From assembly GCF_032341175.1 (NCBI RefSeq), contig NZ_CP135435.1, positions 372,001 through 436,000 on the forward strand: a stretch of DNA of 64,000 nt. The letters run 5' to 3'. The position numbers and the translations under genes were made by a program. Source of the stretch: Bacillus sp. DTU_2020_1000418_1_SI_GHA_SEK_038. GTDB lineage: Bacteria > Bacillota > Bacilli > Bacillales > Cytobacillaceae. Within the stretch, counting starts at the first letter, position 1. Every line of letters starts with the position of its first letter. The notes under the pieces are model-generated. The model was not told where the DNA came from, did not search any database, and saw only the letters and a program-made list of their open reading frames with translations. This document shows positions 1 through 8,079 of this stretch, in pieces.

Positions 1-525
1 TCTCATCTTTAAATGTTCAGATAACAATGTATCAATCGTCATAACTTGAGCTCCCCGGTTTGCATTGATCACTCCATTTTCCGTTGTTTCTTCCGTTGCA
101 ATCTTTCCATATATCCCTCCAATCAGCCATTCCCCCCTAAGAATCTGAGCATGTACTCGAATGGATAGAGGAAACCCATCGGGAGTTATGCTTTGGATAC
201 CCTCTTGAACAATATATCCCCCAAATCTATTAATTGGATGCAGATGGGGTTCGAAATCTTTAATGTTGACGACGTCCATTTGTATTTTTTTTCCATCAAG
301 ACTATAGCCATTAAAACAGTAAAGTCCATTTTTATTTCTATAAACTTTAAAAATGCCTTTTCCTTGCCCGCCTCTATCATTTTTTAAATAGACATATTCA
401 TACCGATCTAGTAAATCAGTTAGGTTTTTAGTGGTATATAGCTTTGTTTCAGGAATGTATTTAGTGAGTAAGGGATGTTCACTTAACAGTGTATATTGCC
501 TCCATTTACCAAGTCGTTCCTTCAA
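1..525 (-). CDS. YheC/YheD-family ATP-grasp protein, C-terminus cut by window edge
   Basis: This reading frame runs off the left edge without a stop; 175 codons are visible. The start is TTG at 525, six bases after GAGGTG; the nearby ATG at 530 is followed at once by a stop. The visible part has the YheC/YheD ATP-grasp pattern: YLKNDRGGQGKGIFKV around residues 43-58 (nucleotide-binding lysine and glycine-rich loop), then YIVQEGI and an SIRVHAQ...GEWLIGGIYGKI strand series like the DFRVHVQK...GEW segment of its neighbours. The metal-binding C-terminal part is not in view. B. subtilis YheC and YheD are made during sporulation and associate with the spore coat. The substrate is unknown. It lies in the same direction as the next ligase gene. 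Confidence 0.8.
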   Translation of the reverse strand, partial: MKERLGKWRQYTLLSEHPLLTKYIPETKLYTTKNLTDLLDRYEYVYLKNDRGGQGKGIFKVYRNKNGLYCFNGYSLDGKKIQMDVVNIKDFEPHLHPINRFGGYIVQEGIQSITPDGFPLSIRVHAQILRGEWLIGGIYGKIATEETTENGVINANRGAQVMTIDTLLSEHLKMR

Positions 526-620
526 TACATACACCTCATTTATGGTAATTTGGTCTTACTTTTATTGTATGGATTTAGCGGCAATTCCGTTTGGGTAAGT
601 GTATTAGAAAAACTTAACAA

Positions 621-1973
621 TTAATTTGAGTCATTTTTATTCTTTCTTTGGCTCTTCATAACCTTCCTAATATTCGTGTAGATGTCTTTATCCTTTAGTC
701 CTGAAAACATCGAAAGGTCAGGTTTATAGTTTCCTTCAATGATCCAAATGTCCCCTTTCTCGCTAATTCCGATGTCAAAGCCAATCATCTTAATATCAGG
801 ATGGTTTACTTCAAGCTGTTCGCTTGCAAAAATACAGATGCTGTCTACTTCATATTCCAATTGGTTCAAATTTGTCACTGAAAAGTTTGAGTTATGAAGA
901 CTTTCACCAAGACTTAATAGCTTCTGAGCGGCATTCGTTACAAAGAAACCTTTACCAGCCACTTTTACAATTTTTCCGGTTACTATCCAGGATGATTCCA
1001 CCTTCTGGACAATGACTCTAACATCTAGCGGACAGCCATCTATCTCTGCTAATGACAATCTTTCCTGAACAAGATATTGATTCTTTGAAAGATATTTAGT
1101 GTGAATAAAATCATAGGTTTCTTCCATATTGGATTTAATTTGCTTTATTCTTCCTGTATGGATTTCAAAGGTAGAAGAATCTGTCATAGTAATCTTTACA
1201 ATTCCTAATCCATGTTGGCCAACACAAGGCTTAATGATAATTTCATTATATTTATTAAGGTATTCGTTAAAGGAAACTTTTGTAAGTAAGTCCGTTTTCG
1301 GCACGAATGGAGAGATTGAATGATTTGTAGAGAGTGTCTGGAACTGGTTCCATTTACTTTTCGGAAAATGCAGAATTGAATCTTGAATCCAGAGACCTCT
1401 CATTAACTCGTATCCAATCTCTAATACAACAGTATGACAATCGGGATAAAAGTCTCCTAGCTTTTTGGCAGCCAATATAGATAAATTCTCCATTTTATCA
1501 TCAAAATTGAAATACTTACCTATGGGGGAGCCATATTTGTCTGTACTAGACATATAGTGCCACTCTGTTGCAGGCGAATTTCGGTGAAGGGTGACCAAAT
1601 AGAAGTAGAATGGACCTTGAAATAAACCTGAGTGTGGCCTTGCTGGCTGAATAATATTATTCTTATGTTTTAATTTATTTTTTCTTAAATACTGATAAAG
1701 ATCTTCTCTATCTATAAATGCATCCTCGTTCACTTCTGAGAAGATCTTAAACTTATTATTTTTAAAGGTAACAAAGACTTCGCCCCAGCCAAAAGCAGGT
1801 TTAATGACAACCGACTTATACTTCTCTAAAAATGAAAATAATGTTGCTTCAGAAAATAATTCAGTTTCTAAAAGATGCTTAGAGAAGCTTTCATCTGAAT
1901 GTAATATTTTAAATTGACTCATTCGACCTTTGCTGGGCCTCAATGTTCCCATCTCCCTAAAATGTTCATGCAT
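621..1973 (-). CDS. YheC/YheD-family protein with two tandem ATP-grasp-like regions
   Basis: A 450-residue protein that reads as a duplication. Residues about 25-215 look like a first YheC/YheD ATP-grasp region (VVIKPAFGWGEVFV, then VVLEIGYELMRGLWIQD), and residues 216-450 are a second, more complete one (IIIKPCVGQHGLGIVKI, YLVQERL, LDVRVIVQK, MIGFDIGISEKGDIWIIEGN). The first copy lacks an obvious DxR strand and E-x-N metal site, so it may be degenerate. The start is uncertain: the first ATG has no ribosome binding site, while AGGGAG lies just before residue 8 (ATG at 1952) and at good spacing before a TTG at residue 11 (1943). It probably acts in the spore coat like YheD; the amine and acid substrates cannot be told from sequence. 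Confidence 0.8.
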   Translation of the reverse strand: MHEHFREMGTLRPSKGRMSQFKILHSDESFSKHLLETELFSEATLFSFLEKYKSVVIKPAFGWGEVFVTFKNNKFKIFSEVNEDAFIDREDLYQYLRKNKLKHKNNIIQPARPHSGLFQGPFYFYLVTLHRNSPATEWHYMSSTDKYGSPIGKYFNFDDKMENLSILAAKKLGDFYPDCHTVVLEIGYELMRGLWIQDSILHFPKSKWNQFQTLSTNHSISPFVPKTDLLTKVSFNEYLNKYNEIIIKPCVGQHGLGIVKITMTDSSTFEIHTGRIKQIKSNMEETYDFIHTKYLSKNQYLVQERLSLAEIDGCPLDVRVIVQKVESSWIVTGKIVKVAGKGFFVTNAAQKLLSLGESLHNSNFSVTNLNQLEYEVDSICIFASEQLEVNHPDIKMIGFDIGISEKGDIWIIEGNYKPDLSMFSGLKDKDIYTNIRKVMKSQRKNKNDSN

Positions 1974-2029
1974 TATTATATTCAGTCAAAGAGTTTTTTC
2001 TTGGATGTTTAGGTAATTTACAGCTAGAA

Positions 2030-2057
2030 AAAACTCTCGGCATAAATGCCGAGAGTT
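2030..2057 (-). terminator. Rho-independent terminator of the 156-residue protein gene
   Basis: A perfect 12-bp stem (AACTCTCGGCAT and its complement) with a 2-base loop, followed on the minus strand by a run of T. It closes the minus-strand gene ending at 2067 before the next ligase gene begins. Confidence 0.85.
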
Positions 2058-2066
2058 CCAAGGCTT

Positions 2067-2537
2067 TTATACTTCCTGACAGCCTTGTGCGATAATGGAT
2101 CCTTGATCAATAGGAGCAGCTCCAGTTTGATTAAAGAAACCTGTTATTTCAAAACTTTGAACATCATCTACCTGTGCTTGCCCAACCATGTCTCTGAACA
2201 CTGCTTCAAAAGAGAAGTTCTCCATTCCGCCGTTAATCGTCCCAGTTCCTGTTACTTCAATACTGCAGTTTTGACCCTGCTGCGTACATACAACAGAAGT
2301 AAATGCATTTGCTGTAAAAGTAAAGTTGTTTTCATCTGGAGTTTCCGTGTCTTCAAACCTCAAAGTAAGAGTAGAAGTTTCAAGTCTAGTTACACAAATA
2401 TTAGCCCTATAAAACAAATCTCCTGTTATTGTGCCTCCTTGGCCTTCAAATTGTACATTATTACTTGTAGAAACAGCTTCATCATTAGGATCTTGAGGGT
2501 TTTGAACGATGACTCCACACGGACAAATAACACCCAT
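2067..2537 (-). CDS. Unknown 156-residue beta-rich protein, possible spore-surface component
   Basis: I do not recognise this family. The start ATG follows AAAGGAGG at 8-base spacing and the gene has its own terminator, so expression is likely. The protein opens with MGVICPCGVIV, has no signal peptide or membrane segment, and is rich in Thr, Asn, Gln, Gly and Phe in alternating patterns typical of beta strands (for example STLTLRFEDTETP, NFTFTANAF, FSFEAVFRDM). Six cysteines (near residues 5, 7, 48, 84, 90 and 153) could cross-link it, as in many coat and exosporium proteins. It sits between two ligase genes transcribed in the same direction, so it is a reasonable candidate for a coat structural protein or for the substrate of those ligases. 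That link is inference from position only. Confidence 0.7.
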   Translation of the reverse strand: MGVICPCGVIVQNPQDPNDEAVSTSNNVQFEGQGGTITGDLFYRANICVTRLETSTLTLRFEDTETPDENNFTFTANAFTSVVCTQQGQNCSIEVTGTGTINGGMENFSFEAVFRDMVGQAQVDDVQSFEITGFFNQTGAAPIDQGSIIAQGCQEV

Positions 2538-2653
2538 TGCTTTTTCCTCCTTTCTGTTTAGGATAATTCAATATATTGATGACCTTAGAAATGTGGCACA
2601 GTGTTTGTCCTAAATAAAGTCATTAAAGGTAAAAAGTATGATAGTTTAAGGAG

Positions 2654-4036
2654 CTATTGCTTCATCCGTAACTTTGACGCCAATTCAATCATTTCCTTAG
2701 AATACATATTTCCTTTCAATAAGACAATTGTGTTTTCATCTATAATCTTTTTTAACAAACGATAAACATCACTGCTTTTGCTATAAGAGTAGGTCTGCAG
2801 ATTTGTGCTGCTTTTCTCTGCTTGATCTGCCATTATACGTGCTAAGCTATTGCCTTTTACAATGAGAATATCTACATCATGTTGAGCAATCATTTCTCCT
2901 GCCTGCCTATTAATGGATTTACCCCAAGTCCCTAAACCAAGAATGCTTCCAATTACTGCGACTTTTTTCTTGCCTTTTCCAAGCTGTGTTAATACTTTTA
3001 TAGCAGCCTCTAATGAGGTGGAAGTTATGCTCCATGTATCGTCCAGAAGAGTCGAGCCATTTATTCCTTCAATCACTTGGAGCTGCCTGTCGAATTTTTG
3101 GAATGATTTCAACCGTTCAATAGCTTCCTGAAGATCTATCCCCATTTCATAGACCGCAGCAATCGCTGCTAAAGCATTATATACTTGGTGCTCTCCATAT
3201 CCTGGTACGAATACAGGATAGATTAGATTATTATGAATAAGGTCAAACTGCATTCCTTCTTCATGGAATTGAATATCTATTGCTCTAAATTGGCTGGAGG
3301 GACTCTTGCCAACTTTAATAATCTTTCCAGGAAAATTCGCAAAATCAATTTTACTAGTGTTTTTGTCTTCTGAATTAATAATCAAAATCCCATTATGATC
3401 AAGTATTTTTATCATTTCACCTTTAGCCTGAATGTAAGCATCAACTGTTTTGCATTGGCTTAAATGATGTGCACCGATATTCGTAATAATTCCAATTGTA
3501 GGCTTGAAGTAATTACCTGCATTTAATACATCCCCGGGTGAACCAACTGCTGTTTCGATTACGGCTGCATCGGTATCATTATCAATGCTTAGGAGGTATT
3601 GGAGATGAGCGGTACGCGAATTAGCTGTCTTTTTTGTAGCCGTAACGTTCTTATTTTTTGAGAGAATATGCCGTATCATTTCCTTTGTAGTTGTTTTTCC
3701 ACATGTTCCTGTTACTGCAACAATAGGAATATCAAATTGACTTCGGTAATAATTTATAAACGTCCAGTATGCCTCATCCACTGAGTCTACCATTACGATA
3801 GTTAAGTTGTTAGGGAGCCTGCTGCCACTATAGTCCTTGTGTGTTACAAGAATTAAGGGAAAATACCCCTGTAAATTGTCCCAATCCCTAATTTTATATT
3901 TTGCAAATAAAATTGTGTTTTTTTTCTTTAATTGCTTAAGCCGATATGCACCATAGCGGACTATTGTATCATCAGCCCCATGTATTAATTCTCCGCCTAT
4001 AATGGATCTAATTTCGCTAACTGATATGGGGTTCAT
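2654..4036 (-). CDS. MurF-like Mur ligase (amide-bond ligase), not the housekeeping MurF
   Basis: A 460-residue stand-alone Mur ligase. The N-terminal domain starts ISVSEIRSIIGGEL like MurF, the ATP loop VTGTCGKTTTK is at about residues 108-118, the second ATP motif is AVIETAVGSPGDV, then NIGAHHLSQC...QAKGEMI with the lysine that is carbamylated in the family, and a C-terminal domain with LLDDTWS and VLLKGN. The usual Asn of the GxNGKT loop is Cys here. Mur ligases join an amino acid or peptide to a carboxylate using ATP. Its place among YheC/YheD genes and the matching Mur half of the fusion protein at 5516 argue for an accessory role rather than cell-wall precursor synthesis. The ATG at 4036 is preferred: the upstream in-frame ATG at 4060 lies before the AAAGGAG and has no site of its own. 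Confidence 0.85.
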   Translation of the reverse strand: MNPISVSEIRSIIGGELIHGADDTIVRYGAYRLKQLKKKNTILFAKYKIRDWDNLQGYFPLILVTHKDYSGSRLPNNLTIVMVDSVDEAYWTFINYYRSQFDIPIVAVTGTCGKTTTKEMIRHILSKNKNVTATKKTANSRTAHLQYLLSIDNDTDAAVIETAVGSPGDVLNAGNYFKPTIGIITNIGAHHLSQCKTVDAYIQAKGEMIKILDHNGILIINSEDKNTSKIDFANFPGKIIKVGKSPSSQFRAIDIQFHEEGMQFDLIHNNLIYPVFVPGYGEHQVYNALAAIAAVYEMGIDLQEAIERLKSFQKFDRQLQVIEGINGSTLLDDTWSITSTSLEAAIKVLTQLGKGKKKVAVIGSILGLGTWGKSINRQAGEMIAQHDVDILIVKGNSLARIMADQAEKSSTNLQTYSYSKSSDVYRLLKKIIDENTIVLLKGNMYSKEMIELASKLRMKQ

Positions 4037-4139
4037 TCGGATATTACACTCCTTTCTCATCGTATTTTATGCATCAGTACGGCTTTCTGCTTGTATAGAT
4101 AACTAGGTAAAATTTAGCTATTTTTAATAATTTGGCTGC

Positions 4140-4164
4140 TTGTATAGTTTAGATAACTATACAA
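4140..4164. promoter_or_regulatory. Palindrome in a divergent promoter region, possible operator
   Basis: TTGTATAGTT and AACTATACAA form 10-bp inverted arms around a 5-base spacer, between the divergent MurF-like and ATP-grasp genes. A related half copy, TTGTATAGATAACTA, lies about 50 bases upstream at 4090-4104. It could be a repressor site; no regulator was identified and no clear promoter boxes were assigned. Confidence 0.35.
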
Positions 4165-4232
4165 ATATGAGTTGGATACATAAACATATAAACGAGACGA
4201 GTTAATGGATATATATATAGGGAGTGGGCTTT

Positions 4233-5456
4233 TTGAAAACGATATTATTTATTGGAACAAATAAATCGGGTTCGAGCAGAGATGCAATCATGGCTGCGAA
4301 TAACCTAGGTTACCATACGGTTTTATTTACTAAAAACGCTAAGCAAATGCAGCAAAGAGATCAATATCCCGATGTCCATAAAATGATTTATATTGATACG
4401 GATAATCTTAAGGTCATGAAGGAGGAAATAAAGCTGCTGCGCTCTAATGGGTTGGATATTAAGGTGATCGTTAGTTTCATTGATACCTATGTTTGTAGTG
4501 CTTCACTTCTTTGTGATGAATTTTGTGAGAATAAATTTTCATCTGAAGCGATAAAGCTAATGAATAATAAGGAGCAAACTAGATTATTTTTGAAAAACCA
4601 GCCTTATACACCTAAATTTACTGTTATTAAACCAGGCAAAGAGATTTCATTCGAATCAATTCTACCGATGTTTACCTTCCCTCTAATGGTAAAGTCACCC
4701 AGCTCGACAGGTTCAAAAGACGTATTATTAGCTGAAAATAAAGATCAATTATTAGCACATACTTTAATGCTTCGGGAAAAAGATCCGAAAGAGTCAATTA
4801 TTATAGAAGAATATATTGTAGGGGATCAATACTTGGTTGAGGCAGTAGTTTACAACAAAAAGGTAATGATTGCCGGCGTTATTGAACAGGAAATTACGAG
4901 TGGAAAGAGATTTATTATTACCGGCTATGGTGTCATGGTAAATGTCCCTGAGGATATTATGGCTGGAATTAAAGAGGTGCTTTATTCTATTGTTGAGCAA
5001 TTTGGAATTGTAAACGGAGCTCTGCATTTAGAACTTAGACACGCAAAGACAGGCTGGAAACTTATCGAAATCAATCCGCGAATCTCTGGTGGTGCTATGA
5101 ATCGAATGATTAAAGCTGCCTATGGATACAGTTTAGTGGAAGAAACACTTAAATTGCACCTAGGTGGAAAACCCTCCATTATTCCGATGTACAAAAAATT
5201 TGTGTTCACCCAATTTAAAATCATTTATGAAAAGGGTGTATTAGAAAGAGTGACAGGGAAGGGGAGGGCAAGAAAATCCCCAGGAGTAGTTGAGATTTAT
5301 GTAAAGCCTAAAAAAGGAACTGTGTTATTTCCGCCTCTATCAATGGGCCATCGGTATGCATATGTAATTGCAACGGGTAGTAGTATGGAAGAAGCAAAGA
5401 ATTATGCCAAAAATGCACTAAAAGAAATACAGTTTCACCTCAATAAAGAAAAGTAG
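4233..5456 (+). CDS. BacD-like ATP-grasp carboxylate-amine ligase (first paralog)
   Basis: A 407-residue ATP-grasp protein in the carbamoyl-phosphate-synthase-like group that includes L-amino acid ligases such as BacD. An N-terminal Rossmann-like domain (KTILFIGTNKSGSSRDAI) precedes the ATP-grasp core: PLMVKSPSSTGSKDV (ATP lysine and loop), IIIEEYIVGDQYLVE, GALHLELR and the metal site KLIEINPRISGG near residues 283-294. The TTG at 4233 is chosen over the in-frame GTG at 4224 because the GTG lies inside the GGGAGTGG ribosome binding site, and because the paralog at 9528 starts MKTIVFIG at the matching point. It probably couples an amino acid or small carboxylate to an amine; the substrate is unknown. 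It is transcribed away from the MurF-like gene and shares a terminator with the convergent fusion gene. Confidence 0.85.
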   Translation: MKTILFIGTNKSGSSRDAIMAANNLGYHTVLFTKNAKQMQQRDQYPDVHKMIYIDTDNLKVMKEEIKLLRSNGLDIKVIVSFIDTYVCSASLLCDEFCENKFSSEAIKLMNNKEQTRLFLKNQPYTPKFTVIKPGKEISFESILPMFTFPLMVKSPSSTGSKDVLLAENKDQLLAHTLMLREKDPKESIIIEEYIVGDQYLVEAVVYNKKVMIAGVIEQEITSGKRFIITGYGVMVNVPEDIMAGIKEVLYSIVEQFGIVNGALHLELRHAKTGWKLIEINPRISGGAMNRMIKAAYGYSLVEETLKLHLGGKPSIIPMYKKFVFTQFKIIYEKGVLERVTGKGRARKSPGVVEIYVKPKKGTVLFPPLSMGHRYAYVIATGSSMEEAKNYAKNALKEIQFHLNKEK

Positions 5457-5469
5457 GCACACCTTCAGA

Positions 5470-5505
5470 AAAATGACTCTGGTATCACTTACCCAGAGTC
5501 ATTTT
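5470..5505. terminator. Bidirectional terminator between convergent ligase genes
   Basis: AAAATGACTCTGG pairs perfectly with CCAGAGTCATTTT around a 10-base loop, with A and T runs on both sides, so it can serve both converging genes. Confidence 0.9.
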
Positions 5506-5515
5506 CTATATATCA

Positions 5516-7681
5516 CTATTTAAATGTTTGTTTTAGAAATTTAATGGTTTCATACATATTGGCCCGACTAGCGCCTTTCACCAATACTGTATCGTTATTC
5601 ACAATCACTCCCTTTAAAAATTCATGCAGTTTGTCTCTATCCTCAAAGTGGAATACATTTGTGGAGGAAAAGCCCTTTTTAATTGCTTGGTCGCCCATTA
5701 CATCTGTTTGATTGCCGTAAGTGATGAAAAGATCAATATTCTTTTCGTGAATATATTCTCCAATTTTTCGATATTCTGCTTCTCTTAATTCTCCAAGTGC
5801 TCTAATTTCTCCTATGACGGCAATTCTTCTTTGCTTTCCGATATTCGAAAGTACATTTACAGCAGCTTTTACCCCTTCAGGATGGGAATGAACCGTATCA
5901 TCAATGATGGTAATATTATTTTTCCTGTTAAAAACGGTTAATCTTCTTGGGGGCTTCTTAAATATTAAGCCAGCCCGAATTTCAATTGGGGTAAGTCCTA
6001 ACTGATCTGTTACGGCAATCGCATTTAAAGCATTGTATACATGATGTTCACCGTAAATTGGAATGAAAAATTTCTCTTCATTTCCATGGAGAACTACTTT
6101 GAAGGACATGCCGTTATTGGAGTATTTGACATCGAACGCTTTATAATCCGCATTTGAAATTAAACCAACCGTCATAATTTTCCCTTTGAACTGTTCAATT
6201 TCCAATAACTCGGAGTTGCGGTCATCCTTATTAATGATAAGCAGACCATTCTGTTCCATGCCATGAATTAATTCTGATTTAGCCTTAGCAATTCCCTTGA
6301 TGTCGCCATTGAAATAGCCGACATGAGCAAGCCCTACATTCGTTACAACACTAATATTTGGTTTAATGATGCTGCAGTGTTTAGTAATCGTTCCTGGAGA
6401 GGCCATCCCGTACTCTAGAACAACAGCCTCATGGGAAGGAGTGATTTCAGAGGCATGGATTTCTGTATGTTCTGCGGTGTTCCAATAGTCTTTAGATTCA
6501 AAGGTATTCCACTTTTTAGATAGGATGGAAGCAATAAATGATTTTGTAGTAGTTTTCCCGGCACTTCCTGTTATGGCAATAATGGGGATGGTGCCCTTTG
6601 TTTTCATTTTACTTTTTGCTTGATCGATTTTATCTTTTACGGCTTGTTGATTTTTTGCTAAATACATAGCATATCTTATAGAATTTATAACGACATCCAT
6701 CTCTAAATAAAATGTAGGAGGGCATCCTGGAAGCCAGTTTACTTCATAAACCCAAATTTTTTGATTTTCATCTAATCCGATATCTATCCCCATTTCATCA
6801 ATTACCTCTTCATATAGCTGCATTTGCAGCTCATCAAGATGCTGAGCCAATGATAATGTAAAATATTCAAGGGTCTTTTTTACATTCATCGCTTCATCTT
6901 TAAACTCTTGCGTTAAGAATGGATCTAGATAATTGGTGTACCCTCCATTATTAATATTTGGAATAATGGATCCGCTAGGGGCTATCCGTGGGTAAATGGC
7001 CGTAATAACCCATTCTCCTTCGCCATTTTTCTGAACGTGGAGTCTGAAGTCATAAACCTGGCCAGATTTTGTAATAGATTTAATATAAGGCTGCATAATA
7101 AAAGTTCCCGAAGAAAGCCTTTCTTCAATTAATACCTTTAATTGATTCTTTGAATACGTCTTTGTCGATGAATTATGGGTCACTAGATATTTATCCTTTT
7201 CTGAAGAAATAAAGTAGATGCCTTTTCCTTTCCGTCCGTCAAATGGTTTAAAAACAATATTTTTAAAGGCAGATAAGAATTGAAAAAACTTATCAGTATC
7301 TCCTGTAATCCTTTCGGAAGGGATTAAATAGTGAGAAAACTCCTTCCCTTTTTTTAACCTTTCGTATACACTCCATTTGTTTCCTATTGAGTTTGTTGTA
7401 AAGGGAATCTCATTTCTTAACTTTTGAATAACGTCTTCCGATTTCGCTAATTTATTCGGATCACCAGCATTGTAAATGACATCTGGGAAGGGCATGCTTC
7501 GTTCCACCCATGAGCCATTTTCATAAACCTTTCCTCTAATTGACTGATTGGAAAAATCAACAGCTTTCGGCGTGAAGTAGAAAAAATCAGCCCCTTCAGC
7601 TTTAGCGACCGCTGCGAATGCATAGGTCTTATTAACCTTTGTCGGATCCTTCCGATGGTGCAACATTCCTATAAGTGTCAT
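5516..7681 (-). CDS. Fusion of YheC/YheD ATP-grasp and MurF-like Mur ligase
   Basis: A 721-residue protein with two complete ligase modules. Residues 1-345 are YheC/YheD: LIGMLHHRKD...YAFAAVAKAEGADFFYF, IVFKPFDGRKGKGIYF near 142-157, VYDFRLHVQKNGEGEWVITAIYPRI, and the E-x-N metal site IWVYEVNW near 309-316. Residues 365-721 are MurF-like: ATP loop AITGSAGKTTTK (369-380), LEYGMASPG, NVGLAHVGYFNGD...IAKAKSELI with the carbamylated-lysine position near 468, TIIDDTVHSHPEG and VLVKGASRANMYE. The order is like cyanophycin synthetase, which builds a branched polypeptide with an ATP-grasp and a Mur module, but the ATP-grasp family differs. The ATG at 7681 has AAAGGAG upstream; the 46 extra residues of the longer open frame are translated from a dispersed repeat and are not coding. 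Product and substrates are unknown. Confidence 0.88.
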   Translation of the reverse strand: MTLIGMLHHRKDPTKVNKTYAFAAVAKAEGADFFYFTPKAVDFSNQSIRGKVYENGSWVERSMPFPDVIYNAGDPNKLAKSEDVIQKLRNEIPFTTNSIGNKWSVYERLKKGKEFSHYLIPSERITGDTDKFFQFLSAFKNIVFKPFDGRKGKGIYFISSEKDKYLVTHNSSTKTYSKNQLKVLIEERLSSGTFIMQPYIKSITKSGQVYDFRLHVQKNGEGEWVITAIYPRIAPSGSIIPNINNGGYTNYLDPFLTQEFKDEAMNVKKTLEYFTLSLAQHLDELQMQLYEEVIDEMGIDIGLDENQKIWVYEVNWLPGCPPTFYLEMDVVINSIRYAMYLAKNQQAVKDKIDQAKSKMKTKGTIPIIAITGSAGKTTTKSFIASILSKKWNTFESKDYWNTAEHTEIHASEITPSHEAVVLEYGMASPGTITKHCSIIKPNISVVTNVGLAHVGYFNGDIKGIAKAKSELIHGMEQNGLLIINKDDRNSELLEIEQFKGKIMTVGLISNADYKAFDVKYSNNGMSFKVVLHGNEEKFFIPIYGEHHVYNALNAIAVTDQLGLTPIEIRAGLIFKKPPRRLTVFNRKNNITIIDDTVHSHPEGVKAAVNVLSNIGKQRRIAVIGEIRALGELREAEYRKIGEYIHEKNIDLFITYGNQTDVMGDQAIKKGFSSTNVFHFEDRDKLHEFLKGVIVNNDTVLVKGASRANMYETIKFLKQTFK

Positions 7682-7702
7682 AGCATATACTCCTTTTACA
7701 AA

Positions 7703-7882
7703 CTGTCTAGCTTCAGTGCCTAGGGGCTCGCCGACTAAATACGCCACGTCCTGTGGCAACATCGGCACTAGTACGTCCTGTACGTCGGAGGTCATAAGCC
7801 AATCCAGCAAGAAGGTCAAAGTACAACCTTCTCACTGGCTAGTCTTATGCTTGTCGCCCCTGGGCAAGGCGCTTCCGCTTTT
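7703..7882. repeat. Dispersed multi-hairpin repeat, copy 1
   Basis: About 180 bp ending in CTGTCTAGCT on one side and GCGCTTCCGCTTTT on the other, the same ends as copy 3 read in the opposite direction. Inside are nested hairpins, such as GCCACGTCCTGTGGC within CCGA...TCGG, and a GAAGGT/ACCTTC hairpin. The element forms the 5' leader of the fusion ligase gene, ending about 22 bases before its start codon. It is not coding. Other copies are at 31519 and 48914. Confidence 0.8.
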
Positions 7883-8079
7883 CTTACTATCAACCTATTT
7901 ATATTACATTCACTTAGTCAAGCTTTTGAAACGGACATACGTTGAATTTTTAGAATTAAAAAAGTTGAACACGGCTGTTATAGGTTTTGAAAGGGGAAAT
8001 GTTAGGCATTACAACAAACAAATATGTGATGAATTCATATATTGAAAAGACGTGAAGACACATCAATGGAGTGAATGAT

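Noticed and set aside
2046..2561. 171-codon plus-strand frame over the unknown 156-residue protein
   Set aside because: It is the complement of the minus-strand gene, runs through its terminator and has no ribosome binding site.
2654..4036. Housekeeping murF
   Set aside because: Variant ATP loop (TCGKTT), no ddl neighbour, and a position among spore-type ligases argue for an accessory enzyme.
7682..7819. 46-codon N-terminal extension of the fusion ligase
   Set aside because: It is translated from the dispersed hairpin repeat; the ribosome binding site and the YheC/YheD N-terminus point to ATG at 7681.
8020..8079. SigE or SigK promoter for the short YheC/YheD gene (CATATATT)
   Set aside because: No matching -35 box at the needed spacing; the region is simply AT-rich. 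The same holds upstream of 2537 and 44212.
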